Assembly (NCBI GenBank): GCA_963277665.1
Contig: OY728166.1
Location: 546,775,219 to 546,839,218 of the forward strand
Length of the DNA: 64,000 bases
Direction: 5' to 3'
Source of the DNA: Viscum album
Taxonomy: Eukaryota; Streptophyta; Magnoliopsida; Santalales; Viscaceae
The position numbers were made by a program, and so were the translations under genes. Positions 48,401-61,300 of the stretch are shown here, one piece after another (position 1 is the first letter of the stretch; each line of letters opens with the position of its first letter). The notes beneath the pieces were generated by a model. The model searched no databases. It was not told the DNA's origin and saw nothing but the letters and a program-made list of their open reading frames with translations.

Positions 48401-48545
48401 TTTCTAATTCTCTAAAACAATAACAACAATTTCATAAAAAGTATTGTATATGAAACATTTTTTTGGATAATTATCAGTATCAACTATATAAATATATTTT
48501 TTTATCATTTTAACACTGAATACAGGAGTGTAGGATTTGGTCTAT
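45420..48545 (+). repeat. Element B 3' LTR, second part
   Basis: Continues 19591-21107. Modules lie at about 45691 ('atgtatatggtggactaccg'), 45891 ('gtacgacc'), 46101 and 46291, spaced about 200, 210 and 190 bases. The 'gcctcaaggtaagg' block at about 46647 matches 15890 in LTR1, and 'tctctcccatcttatg' at 48229 matches 17502. An (AT)n run is at about 45828-45841. Open frames at 45364-45612, 45819-46040 and 47649-47936 have no counterpart in LTR1. The right end is estimated from LTR1's length. Confidence 0.7.
45685..46330 (+). promoter_or_regulatory. Four-module array in B 3' LTR
   Basis: Blocks at about 45691, 45891, 46101 and 46291. The first ('tggactaccgcctcatgaaac') and third ('aagaccgcttcctcaaagcg') are the clearest; both are followed by 'aatg/atgtgattaat'-like sequence and a 'tcaccac' tail. 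They match the modules of LTR1 in order and spacing. Confidence 0.6.
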
Positions 48546-48930
48546 TATATTATCCATTCTTTATTCTTATCTTCGGCTAAACGCCTTCTATTATTAAGAA
48601 TGTGAGCTCACCCATTGATAATGTTTTGTTTTCCCAATAAATGAGGATGTTTTTTTATTTATATGAAGGTATAAACTATGGAGAATTTTGGTATTCTCAA
48701 TGAAAATTATTTCTTTATTTTCTGTTTTAATTTGTAATATGAATTTCATATACGTGTATAGTTTACGATGACAAATAATATATTCAGTCCTTTATGAATC
48801 AATTCCTTCATTATTATTCCAATTTAATAATGTATACACCGACATTAGGATACTGAGGCCATATTAATACATTTTTTATGGGAGAATGTATAGTACAATC
48901 ATTGGGAAATAGATTCATCAAAACATGAAT
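48546..48930 (+). repeat. Element A, 5' LTR, final part
   Basis: After B the sequence picks up the end of A's LTR. 'tgtgagctcacccattgataatg' at about 48600 matches 'tctgagctcaccaatttcatctg' at about 55055 in A's 3' LTR. 'ggtattct' (48691/55147) and 'gtaatatgaatttcatatacgtgtat' against 'gtaattataaattcataaatgtat' (about 48733/55190) follow in order. The end near 48930 is approximate, because no clean primer-binding site survives. Confidence 0.62.
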
Positions 48931-51112
48931 TTAGTAATATAACAATGTGATATGCTATTAGTATATGTAAATAATATGATCAAAATGTTTTGGTAATGAA
49001 TATATTATGTTATATTCCATTAAAATACCTCCATGCCTGGATACTAAATGTTGAAATAGTAAAGAAACATATGTACCTTTGGTTATAAAACCAAAATTAT
49101 TTCATTGGTCTTGAACTAATCATTACCTTGTGAAAGATAACATGCCATTCTGGGAACCATGACGGAAAATAATATGGGATATTCTTAGGATAATAAATAT
49201 TTTCATTACGAACCATAGTAATGGTTTTAAAAATAAATACATCCACAATGAAACCATATTTATTATTATAAGATTAGTAATGTATAGATTTTTCATTTTT
49301 TGATAAGTATGGAACTAGTTTTCGGATTATACATTATGTTCCGTAATAATATAACCTTGTCAATTATATTCCATTATTAATAATTATATTCTACCATATG
49401 GAATTAGTAACATATCATTTCACCTAAATCAAATATTATGAATGAATATAACACTAATGGGATTAAGCAATCATTTGTAGGGTACCAGTCTCCCAAACAA
49501 TTTCCTCATATGAAGTCATTGTACAATGTAATGAAAATCAATATGAAAGATTAACTATGTATTGTTGATATTATTGGAATCTATAGAAGAATAGGATTAA
49601 AAAATAATGGATAAGGGGAATAATGGAAATTTGGATTTTGTAACATGTGATACTTGTCGAAGGAAGAAAATTGGAACATACTTAAAAAGAAATTCATTTT
49701 TATTCATGTGTGGAAAAAAGCACCATGAACAAAATTTCAAGGGAGAGAAATAAATATCCAATGTTTATATCTTCAACTATATGGATATAATGCACTATAA
49801 AAATTAATGTTTCAAATATCAAGGGAATATACCAAAAAATAATCTAAGGAACCAGGGTTAAACATATGTTATTACCACCGGTGAAGTAGAATGAATTATG
49901 TTCTTTGAATTGGATTTAATAATTATGTTATATGAGAATATTAATAAATTATTTCTAATAATAATATTTATGAAATGAATATGGATTATACTTTAGTATT
50001 ATTTCATTAACAATTTGAAATCATGTATTTAATGGTACCAATGACCATGAAAAGTAACATAGTGACATGTAAAACATTTTAAAAAAAATTATTGAGGCAA
50101 TATAGCCCTTAATATGTTTTACCTATTGAGATAATAATGGGACGATTATCGGATATTGTTGGTTAATATGAAATTTGTTAAAGATTTTATTGTTTTTGTT
50201 ATATTTCCTAGAGTTTACAGCATGTATTTGTTTTATTAATACACTCGGCAACATGTGATTTTATATTGTGAGAAATTCATATTTTTTCTATGTTTTTATG
50301 GTGATCATTGTAATCTCATATTTGGAATGTGACATTATGTTCATCATTACATTATATGGGTGATAATTTTTAAATTTAGTGACACTCAAATAATATTTGA
50401 CTTTTAATTTATAATGTTATATTTTCACGAACCTTATGGTAAAATATATAATTAATAGATTAATTATAAATTATTTACTTATTTAATAAAATATTTGAAA
50501 CATTATTTTATTATATTCAATAGAAATAACTTTTTATTCTATTATAAAATTTACAATCCTATAATATGTCATTTTAATTCTTTAATCCTAAAACATTCAT
50601 CTTATATATTCATTTATTATAGAATGAATTGAAGTGAAAAATGATTTAATCAGAACCTGAAGTAGAAATTATGCAAATCAAATTAAAATATATTAATAAA
50701 GTACATTTTCATATATTCTCATTTTATATGGTAAATGAATTCATCAATTCTTGGGAAATGGTATCAAAGAAAATTTGATCCTAATTATATAATTTATTTA
50801 GAATAGATGGACTTTTAAATAATAAAATATTAATTGTTTTATGTCATTAGCATTCCTTTCATCATTCAATTTCATTTAATCAATGTCCTCTATCAATCTC
50901 AATAATTATTTATGATTTTCATCCATGTCTGTTAGTTCAGATTTATCCTTTGATCTCTTATAGGGAAACATATTTATGTGTTATTCTATATGAAATTTTA
51001 ACATCCAATCACTCTTATTAATTGGTAGTTTCATTTACCCTACTCACAATTTGGTATTTTAAGAATATTATGTAATAACATATACAATTGATTACTGATA
51101 TTAAGATTAAAT
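48931..51112 (+). pseudogene. Element A internal region with gag zinc-knuckle relic, no pol
   Basis: About 2.2 kb, the same size as C's internal region. At about 49640-49760 a frame reads F-I-F-M/F-L-F-M-C-G-K-K-H-H-E-Q-N-F-K-G, the counterpart of the first zinc knuckle of C with two of its Cys lost. 'tgtttcaaatatcaaggg' at about 49808 matches C's third knuckle. 'aatggtaccaatgaccatgaaaag' type sequence at 50029 matches C at 34053. No protease, RT or integrase motif is visible. It therefore shares the gag-only plan with C, in a much older state. Confidence 0.68.
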
Positions 51113-51146
51113 TGCGAGGATGTAATTTTTTTTAATTGTGGTAGAA
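51113..51146 (+). other. Element A polypurine box (decayed)
   Basis: 'aaattgcgaggatgtaattt' is followed by a T run and 'aattgtggtagaa' just before the LTR. It lines up with C's box at 35316-35348, including the 'gtagaa' directly before the LTR. The G run is reduced to 'tgtgg', so it could no longer prime. Confidence 0.68.
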
Positions 51147-54100
51147 TATAAGACTCATGAATTTTAAAATATGAAAATCCTATTCAATATCATGAATTAA
51201 ACATAACAGCATGATTAGAAAATAATATAAAATTATTATACCTTATGATATATTTCGTTTTAAATAGCTTAACCTCTTTAATATATTTTTATTCATACAA
51301 CAATCGTTTTGAATGAAATAAAATATTCTATTAAAAATTATATAAACATTTCTTTTATAACTTTGATGTTAAATTTTTTGGTATAAATATTCCTAATAAA
51401 ATGACGAAAATTATAAAGTTTAAAATTGTATGAAATAAATAAAAATTATATCTATTTATTAGAGCTAAAAAAATAACCATTTGAAAAAAATGAACATTTA
51501 AAAAAAAGATATTTTTGACAGGTTGTTATGTAGAGTATTGTACACATAATTTATAAATAAATTTCAAAAAAATATAAAAATTTATTTGAAAAAATTAAAT
51601 TAATTTTTTTAATAAAAAATAAAAAAATATGGTGAATTTTTAAGATTTTTCGAAATAATTTCATTTTTCTTAAATAGTGTAAAATACTGAATTTTAGTTC
51701 ATAATTGACATATCATTTCAATATTTTATAATGTTAAATTATTTTTTGAAATATTTTTATATTACCATTTTTTATTACTATATATTTTAATCCAATATAT
51801 GACATTTAAATCATTATGAATATTCATTTTTGATATAAAAATTTGTAATCTATGGAAATTATTCTGTTTGAAATCATCCACTCTCATTGTATATACGAAA
51901 TTAATATTAAATTTAGCTTTTACTATTATGTGAATGGAATATGTAAAAATTGATTTCATATTTTGAATAAACGTAATTCTTATTATATAATATTGTAAAA
52001 TTAATTTTTACCAAAATTAATATTAAAACAAGAAAAAAAAATTATTTACTACAGTTTAGGTAAAAAATAATTACCATTGGTTAAAATAAAAAGTTAATGG
52101 AATAAATAACCTATAATATTTCCTTGAATATGGTTTTTAGGAATATTATTACATTATAATGTATAATAACATTGAATAATCCATTTAGATCCTTTTTCAA
52201 TGTGAAAATCATGGTCACACTTTTTTATTTTAAAAATTACACTTTTTCCACCCACCTCAGTTATAGAATGACACCCAGTATCCCATATTATCCACCAAAT
52301 AAAACCAATTTTTTCATAAAATAAATTCTTAAATAATATCACAATTTCCTATATAATATATTTGAACCCTTTTTTTATGAAATATATCATATTCATTGCT
52401 TTAATGGAAACATTAGATGGATACCTTAAAAATAGGTAACATTCTTTAATAATTATTTTTATTGTATATCCTCTTCCAACTCCGTTAATTATTATTAAAC
52501 AATAATTATATAATAAAATTATAATATTAAAAATACATATATATTTCTATGTTAATTTAGGGACATAAAATAATGACCATATCAAACGAATGGGTTTTGA
52601 AATCATTATTTGTGTGTACAACCAACAATCACCACGAGATCTGAAGACAATCCATGTTTCTATTGAAATCTATCATGATTGAGTATTATGATGGATATAT
52701 AGTATATATATCTTATTTATAAAATAATTATTCATTTATAGAAATTATACAACATATTTATTTTTTTTACTCTCAATTACTTATTAAATACGATATTGTT
52801 ACTCATGTGTAAGGCGGACTACTGCCACACGAAGTGATTTGATTCAATTATTAAAAATTGATTTTCATCGAATTTAATAAGGATTATTTTATTGATTATA
52901 TGTAAGAGAAATTAAAAAAAAGTACTGTGTTATTTATATATTTATAAATTTTTTATTATAATATATAATTTTATGCAATAAATTTTCACTTACACAGTGA
53001 TGATAACATCGTTCATTTACCTGTTGACTGCAACCTTCATGGTGCGACCTGACTCAATTTTATTCACCCAAAAACATGGATGATATATACAGTTATTTTT
53101 TTAAACATAATTTGGTTTTTATTTTTTAATTATAATTTTTTTAATATAAAATATTACATACCTTCTTATATGATGACAATTGAAAAATTGATAGGCTACC
53201 TCTAAATATGTATGACCTACCATCATTGTGATTGTAAAAAAGATCACTTTTCATAACCATAATTATTAATTATTTCTAAAAATAAAATTTATGCATAAAT
53301 ATAACAATTAATTCAAGAATATTAATATTTATATGTTTAAATAATGTCAACCTTGACCATGTCGACCAATCATTGTCATTTTTGAAACATGTTCCAAATA
53401 TCATGAAATCATTGGATGTAATAATACTAGATTATGTAATCTAAGATAACATGGTAATTTTTGAAATAAAAGGAATAATGAAATTGAAAATTTTAATTAT
53501 TAATTTAATTAATTTACATAAGTTTTTTATTAATGAATATAATTGACATTTGTGATGAGTGGGACTCAATGTAAGGGTTTTTGGTCTCACTATTACTTCT
53601 GTGAGATGTAAAACATATTCACAATTTATTTATTTTGTGTTCTATATAAAAAAAATTATTTATGGTATATCATTAATTAATATGTAATTGGGTTATTTAA
53701 TGTGTTTATTTAATGTTATTTATTTCATAGAAATTATGATTCAAAAGTTACCAATGTAGTAAGGGTTTATTTCACAATCTCTTTGTTATTTGGAATTTTT
53801 TTTTCATAATCCTACATTGGGGGAATTTATTTGATATTTATATGTTAAAATATATATATTTTTTATTCTAATTTTTTAATAAAAATTTTAATGTTATATT
53901 ACCATTTTAACATTATTTGGTACATAACATGATTAAATAAATGTTTTTATTAATTTCTAACAATATTTTTGAATTCCGTTGGAAATAATTATCTATTAAA
54001 ACCATAGTATTCACAAATAGTTTTCAGAAATAATTTTAACCATTTAAAAAATTATTTATTATAGGATTTATTTAACTTTTTAAATGAAAATTCTAAAATT

Positions 54101-55340
54101 AATCTTCTTGGAAGTTTCAAAATAATGATTGTTTGGGTGGTATTGAATATATAAAACAAACATTTGATTTAACTTGTACGACATGAATGAAATTTTCAAC
54201 CATAATGAAAAATCAATGTTTTAATGATTATTTTATTTTTTAAGGATATTTTAAAATAAAATTTCTACAAAAAAATTTTATGAACATTAATTATTATAAA
54301 TATTATCAATTTGAAAAGGTTATTTTTCACATGTATTATACGTATATTTTTGTGGTATTTATACTCATAAAAAACATAAACCCTTTATTTAATCTATGAT
54401 ACAATATGGATAATTTATTTTGAAATCATAATAATTCGTTCACTAGATGTATATGATTATATAGATTGAGGATGTACAATTTTTTTTTAAAATTTACCAT
54501 ATTACTCTATATGATTTATAATTATGTTTATTGATCAGGGAAATTATTAACAATTCATGTTACAGTTTTCAATATGAATATTTATGGTTATTTTTCATTA
54601 CCCCTTAAATATGAGTAATGGATTATAATTTGATAATTATGGATGGGGCCCACTATTTCCCCTCAATTCAATGGTGTGTGTCATGATAAAATATATATTT
54701 GGATTTGGTCATGGACCACCCCATTTATATAGATGCACTGACACAATGACACGATGGAATGTGATGTCTTGGCCTAAAGTCTGAACGATATGTTTCAAAA
54801 TACAAAATAATTAAAAATTTCATTGTGAATTCATTTATTGATATTCCATTTGATTATTCGATTAGTTATAATATTCATCGTCATATTAGATAGTAATTTC
54901 ATTATTTTTGTGTAATTAATTGACTATCATTTTTTTTCTTCTATTTTATACTCATGTTATAATTTAAATTTATTTTTTTTTAGTTTTAAGCCATTATAAA
55001 TTATTTATGATTTATTTAATCATATCATTCCTTGTATTCTTACCCCCACCATGCTTCTGAGCTCACCAATTTCATCTGTTTTATTTTTCCTAGCTCAAGA
55101 GGAATGATTTTTGATTAATATGCAAGAATTAACTAATTGGAATAATGGTATTCTAAAATAAATTTCACTGTGTATTTAATGTTTTAAAATGTAATTATAA
55201 ATTCATAAATGTATCTATTTTACCCAAGATACTAAAATAATTTTTCCTTCAGGATGTGGTTCCTTATATGTTATGTGAGTGTCACGATTTAGATACTAGC
55301 TCTGGGATACTGGTTCAGGTTGCTAAAAATCATTATTGGA
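51147..55340 (+). repeat. Element A 3' LTR
   Basis: Starts 'tataagactcatga' (original TG now TA), right after the decayed box. It carries modules at about 52611, 52801, 53010 and 53211, the 'gtgggactcaatgtaaggg' block at 53560, 'ggggcccactatttcccc' at 54646 and 'gagctcacc' at 55060, in the same order as the other LTRs. At about 4.2 kb it is shorter than the B and C LTRs, and about 300 bases are missing before the first module. Open frames at 51762-51959 and 52154-52342 (minus) look incidental. The right end is estimated. Confidence 0.7.
52600..53260 (+). promoter_or_regulatory. Four-module array in A 3' LTR
   Basis: Blocks at about 52611 ('tgtgtgtaca'), 52801 ('actcatgtgtaaggcggac' then 'ccacacgaagtg'), 53010 and 53211 ('tatgacctacc'), spaced about 190, 210 and 200 bases. 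This is the oldest surviving set and still recognisable. Confidence 0.58.
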
Positions 55341-58300
55341 TAATAATGCGTTGATATAATCATTTTCATAGCGACCACCCAAGTTAATCATTCCCCATAT
55401 TTGTTTAACAATATGGAACATAATTTAATATTACTATTCAAACATTCAATTTGTTACTATTTTAATTCAATTAGTATGGTTCATTCCCCATTAAACTTTT
55501 CATCCCAACAATCCAAGGAATACTTTTTTGCATGAACCAAACCCTAATTTCTATATATAATGGCCTCAAATTCTCAAATATAATACATAATATTCATAAA
55601 TACCTTATGAAATATCATTTTGTACCGAATTTGTTTATTTTCATCCTTCAATCATTAATTAAATAATATTTGATCAATTTATTGAATCAAATAGAGTGTG
55701 ATCATTTGGAATAAAATTATCATATGATGCTTATTCATATCCTATATAAAGACACTAGTTATAATAGGTTATTACATGAATTTAATTTTCATACAATTTT
55801 ATAATTTTTGAGTGTCCCAAAACATGGATGAAAATTAACTATACAAAATTATTAATCATAAATGTTAGTTTGTAAAATTTGTATCAGATAATTAATCCAT
55901 ATATAATGATTTTGTTTTGAATTCAATAAAATAATTATTCATTGAATATTCTCTTACACTAATGGATGTAAAAATAAATTTAATCGAGAATTGTTTAATT
56001 ATTATATTTTTTAACTATATACTATTAATTTTAAGAAATGTCCTTCAACATATCCAAATTATATCTTTCAGATATACATTAAGGGTATTTTAATCATCAG
56101 GAATATTGTTTATGTCATTATTATTATATTAAAATGTTTATTTTTCATAGTAAAAATAATTATTCACTACTAGATAATTGACAATTATTTGTTGAAATTA
56201 TGATTTATATTTATACTTTTGAAATAATTAAGACACTAATAAAATAATTTTTTTAATACATATATCTAATTATTTTATTTTCACTTCTATAACAATTTCC
56301 ATCACCTGTAACCTTTTCATAGATTAATTTTTAAATGGGATTTTTCGACTATCATTATAACTACGTGTCTAAAATTCTTCTTTATCTTCAATGCCATATC
56401 ATTTTTAAAAATAAAAAATTTATCCTAAAATATTTTTATATCATATTAAACAAATATATGGAATAAAACTTGGACTTACTATATTTTATTTAAGTGATTA
56501 TTCTTTTTTAAAAACATCCTCATCAATATTTCCATTATTTATGGGTTTTTTGATAATTTTAGAAAAATACACAATAGAATAGCGTCTAAAACATTTCAAT
56601 GGAATATTTTCCTTATAAATCCCATATAATATTCCCAAATATATATATAATGTACATAAATTCATTAAAAATTGAAATTTTTCATAGGAATAAAAATTAA
56701 CAAGTTTTCATTAAGAGATATATTATCACTATTTTTCTTAGTTTTTTATGATTTAATGAAAATATCTTTTTCATACACACCCCTTTGCTGGAAAAAATTA
56801 TATTTTCTCATATAATATTTCTTATGATTAAAATATAAGATATCATTAGGGATATCAGTAGTATAGTTTTCTTCCAACATCATATACTACCACACTAACC
56901 ATGTTCTGTAAGATTTTCCTGATCTTATCTAAAACAACAATGTATTGAATATTTTATCAATTTACTATGGCCATAATTTATAATTAAATAAATAATATTA
57001 TTTTTATATAAATATATTCAGAATTATAAATCTAGATATTGGTATATATTTCGTAAAAATTATAACTTTTTCTAAACATTGTTTGTATTTTCATTATAAA
57101 TATTCTTTGTTTTTCCAAAATTTTATTTCTATTTTCATTAGTTAAAATTTTATAAAATCCCATTAAATAAAAAAAGAGTATTAAAATTTTTTCCCTAACC
57201 ATAATTATAAAAATTCATTTTCCTTAACAATTATGTGATAAAACCTTAAAAAAATGGTAGATATCGACAACTTATATCTTATAATTTTTAAAAATTATAG
57301 TAAACATTGGGGATACATTTTGTACATTGATAATTGATATAAATTCCCATAAAATGTATGAATACTCATTTTATTCCACATATTCATATTATTCAATGAT
57401 GATAGATAAAATTATTTTCCAATAATATTTCTATATTGAGACTAAAAACTAAAATATTTAGATTTCCAATGTGACCTCCCAGACCCTGATTCCATATAGA
57501 GGTTCCCTGATTCTGGTTGGCCTCATGTCCCCAAGAACATGGACCTGAATGGAAAAGGATTCCAACTAGTATTGAGGGAATATGGTGCATCAATGAGGAG
57601 ACTATTACATACTTACCATAGTTTAGAATAGCAGATAAAAAATGAAAAATGGTAAATTGAAGAAGTATTATTAATAAATGGCACAAAACTATAAGACATT
57701 GTAAACATATAACTATGAAGATAATAATGATTTAAAAAAATATAACGTTGATATATATCATGTTTCTAGAAATATTTAAAACGTGAATTCAATGTTGTAG
57801 ACATTACATTCTATACAAAATAAGAAAAAGGAATCCCAAAACATTACTTAGTATCATGAGCTCTATCTCAGTCATCTACTTCTAGATCCATCATAATGCA
57901 TGGATAAAATCAAGTGGTTGAAGAAAAATGCTTCCCATTTTCAACACATAGATATATTTAGTATTCATGGGTACCAATGTCATTCTTGATAGGGTTTGAT
58001 ACAAATCATAGTAGTTTACCACCAACGATGTCTACTACATCATATATGTGTAATATATAATGATTTAGTTTTCATGTATGCGTATGTATTAGAAAATAAT
58101 TACATAAATATAATACCTGTGTACTAGCTTCATCCCATAGCTTGTGTCAGAACATGTATCCCATCCTTTAATTATTTATGTTCTAGTTTATGTATTTATG
58201 TTATGTGAGGTGAAGCTATCATTGACACCAACTCATGATTTTTATAGTATAATTTCCAAAATATTACAAGGAAACATGTGTTGTCACTAATAATCAATGT

Positions 58301-61300
58301 GGTCAAAGGTAATAAAAAAGGCATCCAAGATGTCAAGGGCCTTATATATAGTAGTAAATATATCGAAGATTAGGTGGTAAGAGTGTAATCAATGGATCAT
58401 CATCCATGTAATCCCCTAATTGTGTGATCTATCCAATTAAAAGGAATAAAACCAAGATAAAATGAGGTAATAAATGGATAGGTCCAACGAGATAACCCAG
58501 GAACATCAAGCTAGTAGAAGACATGCTGGTCCAAGAAATGTATCGAACTATTCTTATATAGTAATTAATTGATCCTATGGTGTCATATCAGCAATCCAAT
58601 GATAAATTTGGATCAGGTTCAATGATTGTTCTCATCCAAGGAAACTTTTATCTGTGAATCTAAATGGAATCCATGAGTGTTGAAGTTATTCCCTTCGGAA
58701 TATGAATGAAAAATCATGTCTGACCACTCATATAATAATTTCAACATTAAAATAAAATATGTATACTTAATTTTAACTAATTTTACTTATTATTCCAATG
58801 AGAAAGACATAGATTCGATCAAAACCTAAATAGATACTTTGGAACAAATTATATTTTAGAAGGGGAGTTTGGGTTTAAAAGGGAGTGGAGGAGGGGTTAT
58901 TTCTATAGTAAAACCAGAAGAGAGTTTGGGTTACACTTAATTATAATTTTATGGGAAAATGTTAATATCACCCAATAATAGCCTTTAAACATTTTGGAAA
59001 AATCGTGTTCTATCTATGCATGTTCAGTTATAGGAAGGGGCATACTTCACAGTTTGGGAATCGGTGATCCAAACATTCTAAATGTCCTTGAAATTTTCTA
59101 CGACATGTTTCATCATTGTGAATCCCAAATCAAATTGTTTATAACAACTATGCCCCCAAAATCACCCCATTGTCTAGACATGCATGTTTAAATGTAACCA
59201 TTTATCCTTCCTCACATGGATTACTCTAACCATGTGACTTGACATTTTATTCCACATGTTTGGTTTCTAAGATCCAAAAAAGATCCATAAATACAAGAAA
59301 CTTTAATAACTCATAAGGAATAAAAAATTCAAAAAAACAATTAAATATAAATTTAATGGATCTATAACTATGTGAAAACCCGGGATCTTCTAAAAAATAA
59401 AAAAAATAGAATCTCGGATCTAATTTAACCTTATGTTTCATCATTATGATTTCATTGATCAATAAGATGATAGTGAATTTGTGACCATTCACTCATTTTA
59501 TGATTCATTCATAATATCCTTCTCAAGTAGTTATGATGGGCTATTTTTTATACTTGATATGTTCAATTACACAACAAAAAAATATCGTAATATTTTAAAT
59601 GGTTCACCTCTAAATGTGTACATTATTATCCTTTACCAAATTTAGATCACATGGAAACCACTATAATCAAATTAATTCACATATCCATAAAATTTATAGG
59701 GACAGACCGTAAAAATTAGGTTTTAAAATCCTTTGACAGATATATATTGTATTCCAAACACAAACTCATACTGTACACAAAAATTATCAAAATTTTGTTT
59801 AAAAACTGCAATATCCCCCTCATATAGATTTATATTAATCCCATGATTGTGCATAGTTCTTCTTTTGCTTATATTTATGCATAATTACAATATATCACAT
59901 CAATTTATAGAACTTCATAAAACACATTCACTATATAAATGTATATCTATAATGAAAGACATCTTTATTGTATGTAAATAAAATAATTATCATATTATTC
60001 CTCTATATTTTTATTTATATTCATGAATATCTCAACCAATTCAAATTACCCAAAATGCATACATTAAAATAATTATTTTAGAAGAAATTATAATCATGAT
60101 TTTTCATGTTAATAATAATCGAATAAATCCTCCTACTAACAAGATAAACCTTATATAATTATATTATTTCAAATATTCAAATTCAAATTCTCCTAAACAC
60201 ATATATCATGGAGATCAAGAATCATCCAACTCTATTTCCAAATAATTTTAATAAAATCAGGAAATACCTTACATTAAACTATATAGAAATACATAAAAAA
60301 TTAAATAATATTACTGATGAACGTTCATAGATACAAATTTCTCCCCAAATATCTTGTTATATATTAATGGTGCTAATAATTTAATTTGTTACATGTATAT
60401 CTCTAACATGATATGAAATCAAAACTATCAATTGTGATGCTTATCACAATGAAGATAACATAAAATTGAAATGTATATAATATATTTATGATACTTCTAT
60501 CAATATATAGTTAGATATAAATAATAGAATTCATACAATTACCATTTTAATCCTTTAATTTTTCAAGTACATAAAACTAATTTATCCACATTAATTCATA
60601 ATTTTTATGATTGACTCAATGTAATTATTGGGAACTATACATGAGCGATGTAAAGTAATTATTAAATCAATCTGGTCCTTCACCAACACTGAATCAATAT
60701 AGTGAACAATATGTCGTTGATATAGAGATCTTTTGAAAAGTATATGGATTATAAATTATCTATATTGTAAATTTCCTTTTTAATGTTTTATTATTTTCAT
60801 TGAATGAACTCTTAATAAAAACTCACCATCCTAAATCAACATCTCAAATCTATATCAAAACTATATGTCATGAAAATTTCCAAAAATAAATTTTTAACTC
60901 CAATATGATATATTGAATATAAATTATTTAAAATAATATCAAATTAAATCATCAATCTTCTACAAGAAATCACCTCACATGGGAATCGATTTTCATGAAC
61001 ATTTTAACAAGAATATCTTTTTTAAAAACAGTCCAACACAACAATAATATGAACTTCAAACATAATAAATTATTATTTAAAAATAATTACCATAATCTAT
61101 AATTGATTCATCAATCCCCTAATATAAAATATTTGTCTCATATCATCAATAATATCCCTAATGATCATCTTTTACTCTAACATAAATTAATGAGAATCAT
61201 GGTCACATCATTAAACAATATGTATCCTTATGAATTCATCATCCCCATAACATCATTATCATCCACTATCCAAATAACACATGGATTGTATCATTGTTCA

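Larger units (their letters stand above)
13214..48545 (+). mobile_element. Element B: old gag-less relative of the A/C family, split by the Sirevirus
   Basis: Two LTRs begin with TGTAACTCCC, at 13214 and 19591, and are joined by a 1.7-kb internal region with a primer-binding site. The second LTR is interrupted at 21107/45420 by the Sirevirus-like element. Removing that insertion gives LTRs of about 4648 and 4643 bases, a close agreement that supports the reconstruction. The element is about 11.0 kb without the insertion. It lies inside A's 5' LTR. The right end near 48545 is by alignment only, within about 20 bases. No target-site duplication is convincing. Confidence 0.75.

Noticed and set aside
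57393..57686. Minus-strand 97-codon frame in the right flank as a gene
   Set aside because: Composition is ordinary for this DNA, there is no known motif, and no exon-like neighbours were seen on the same strand.
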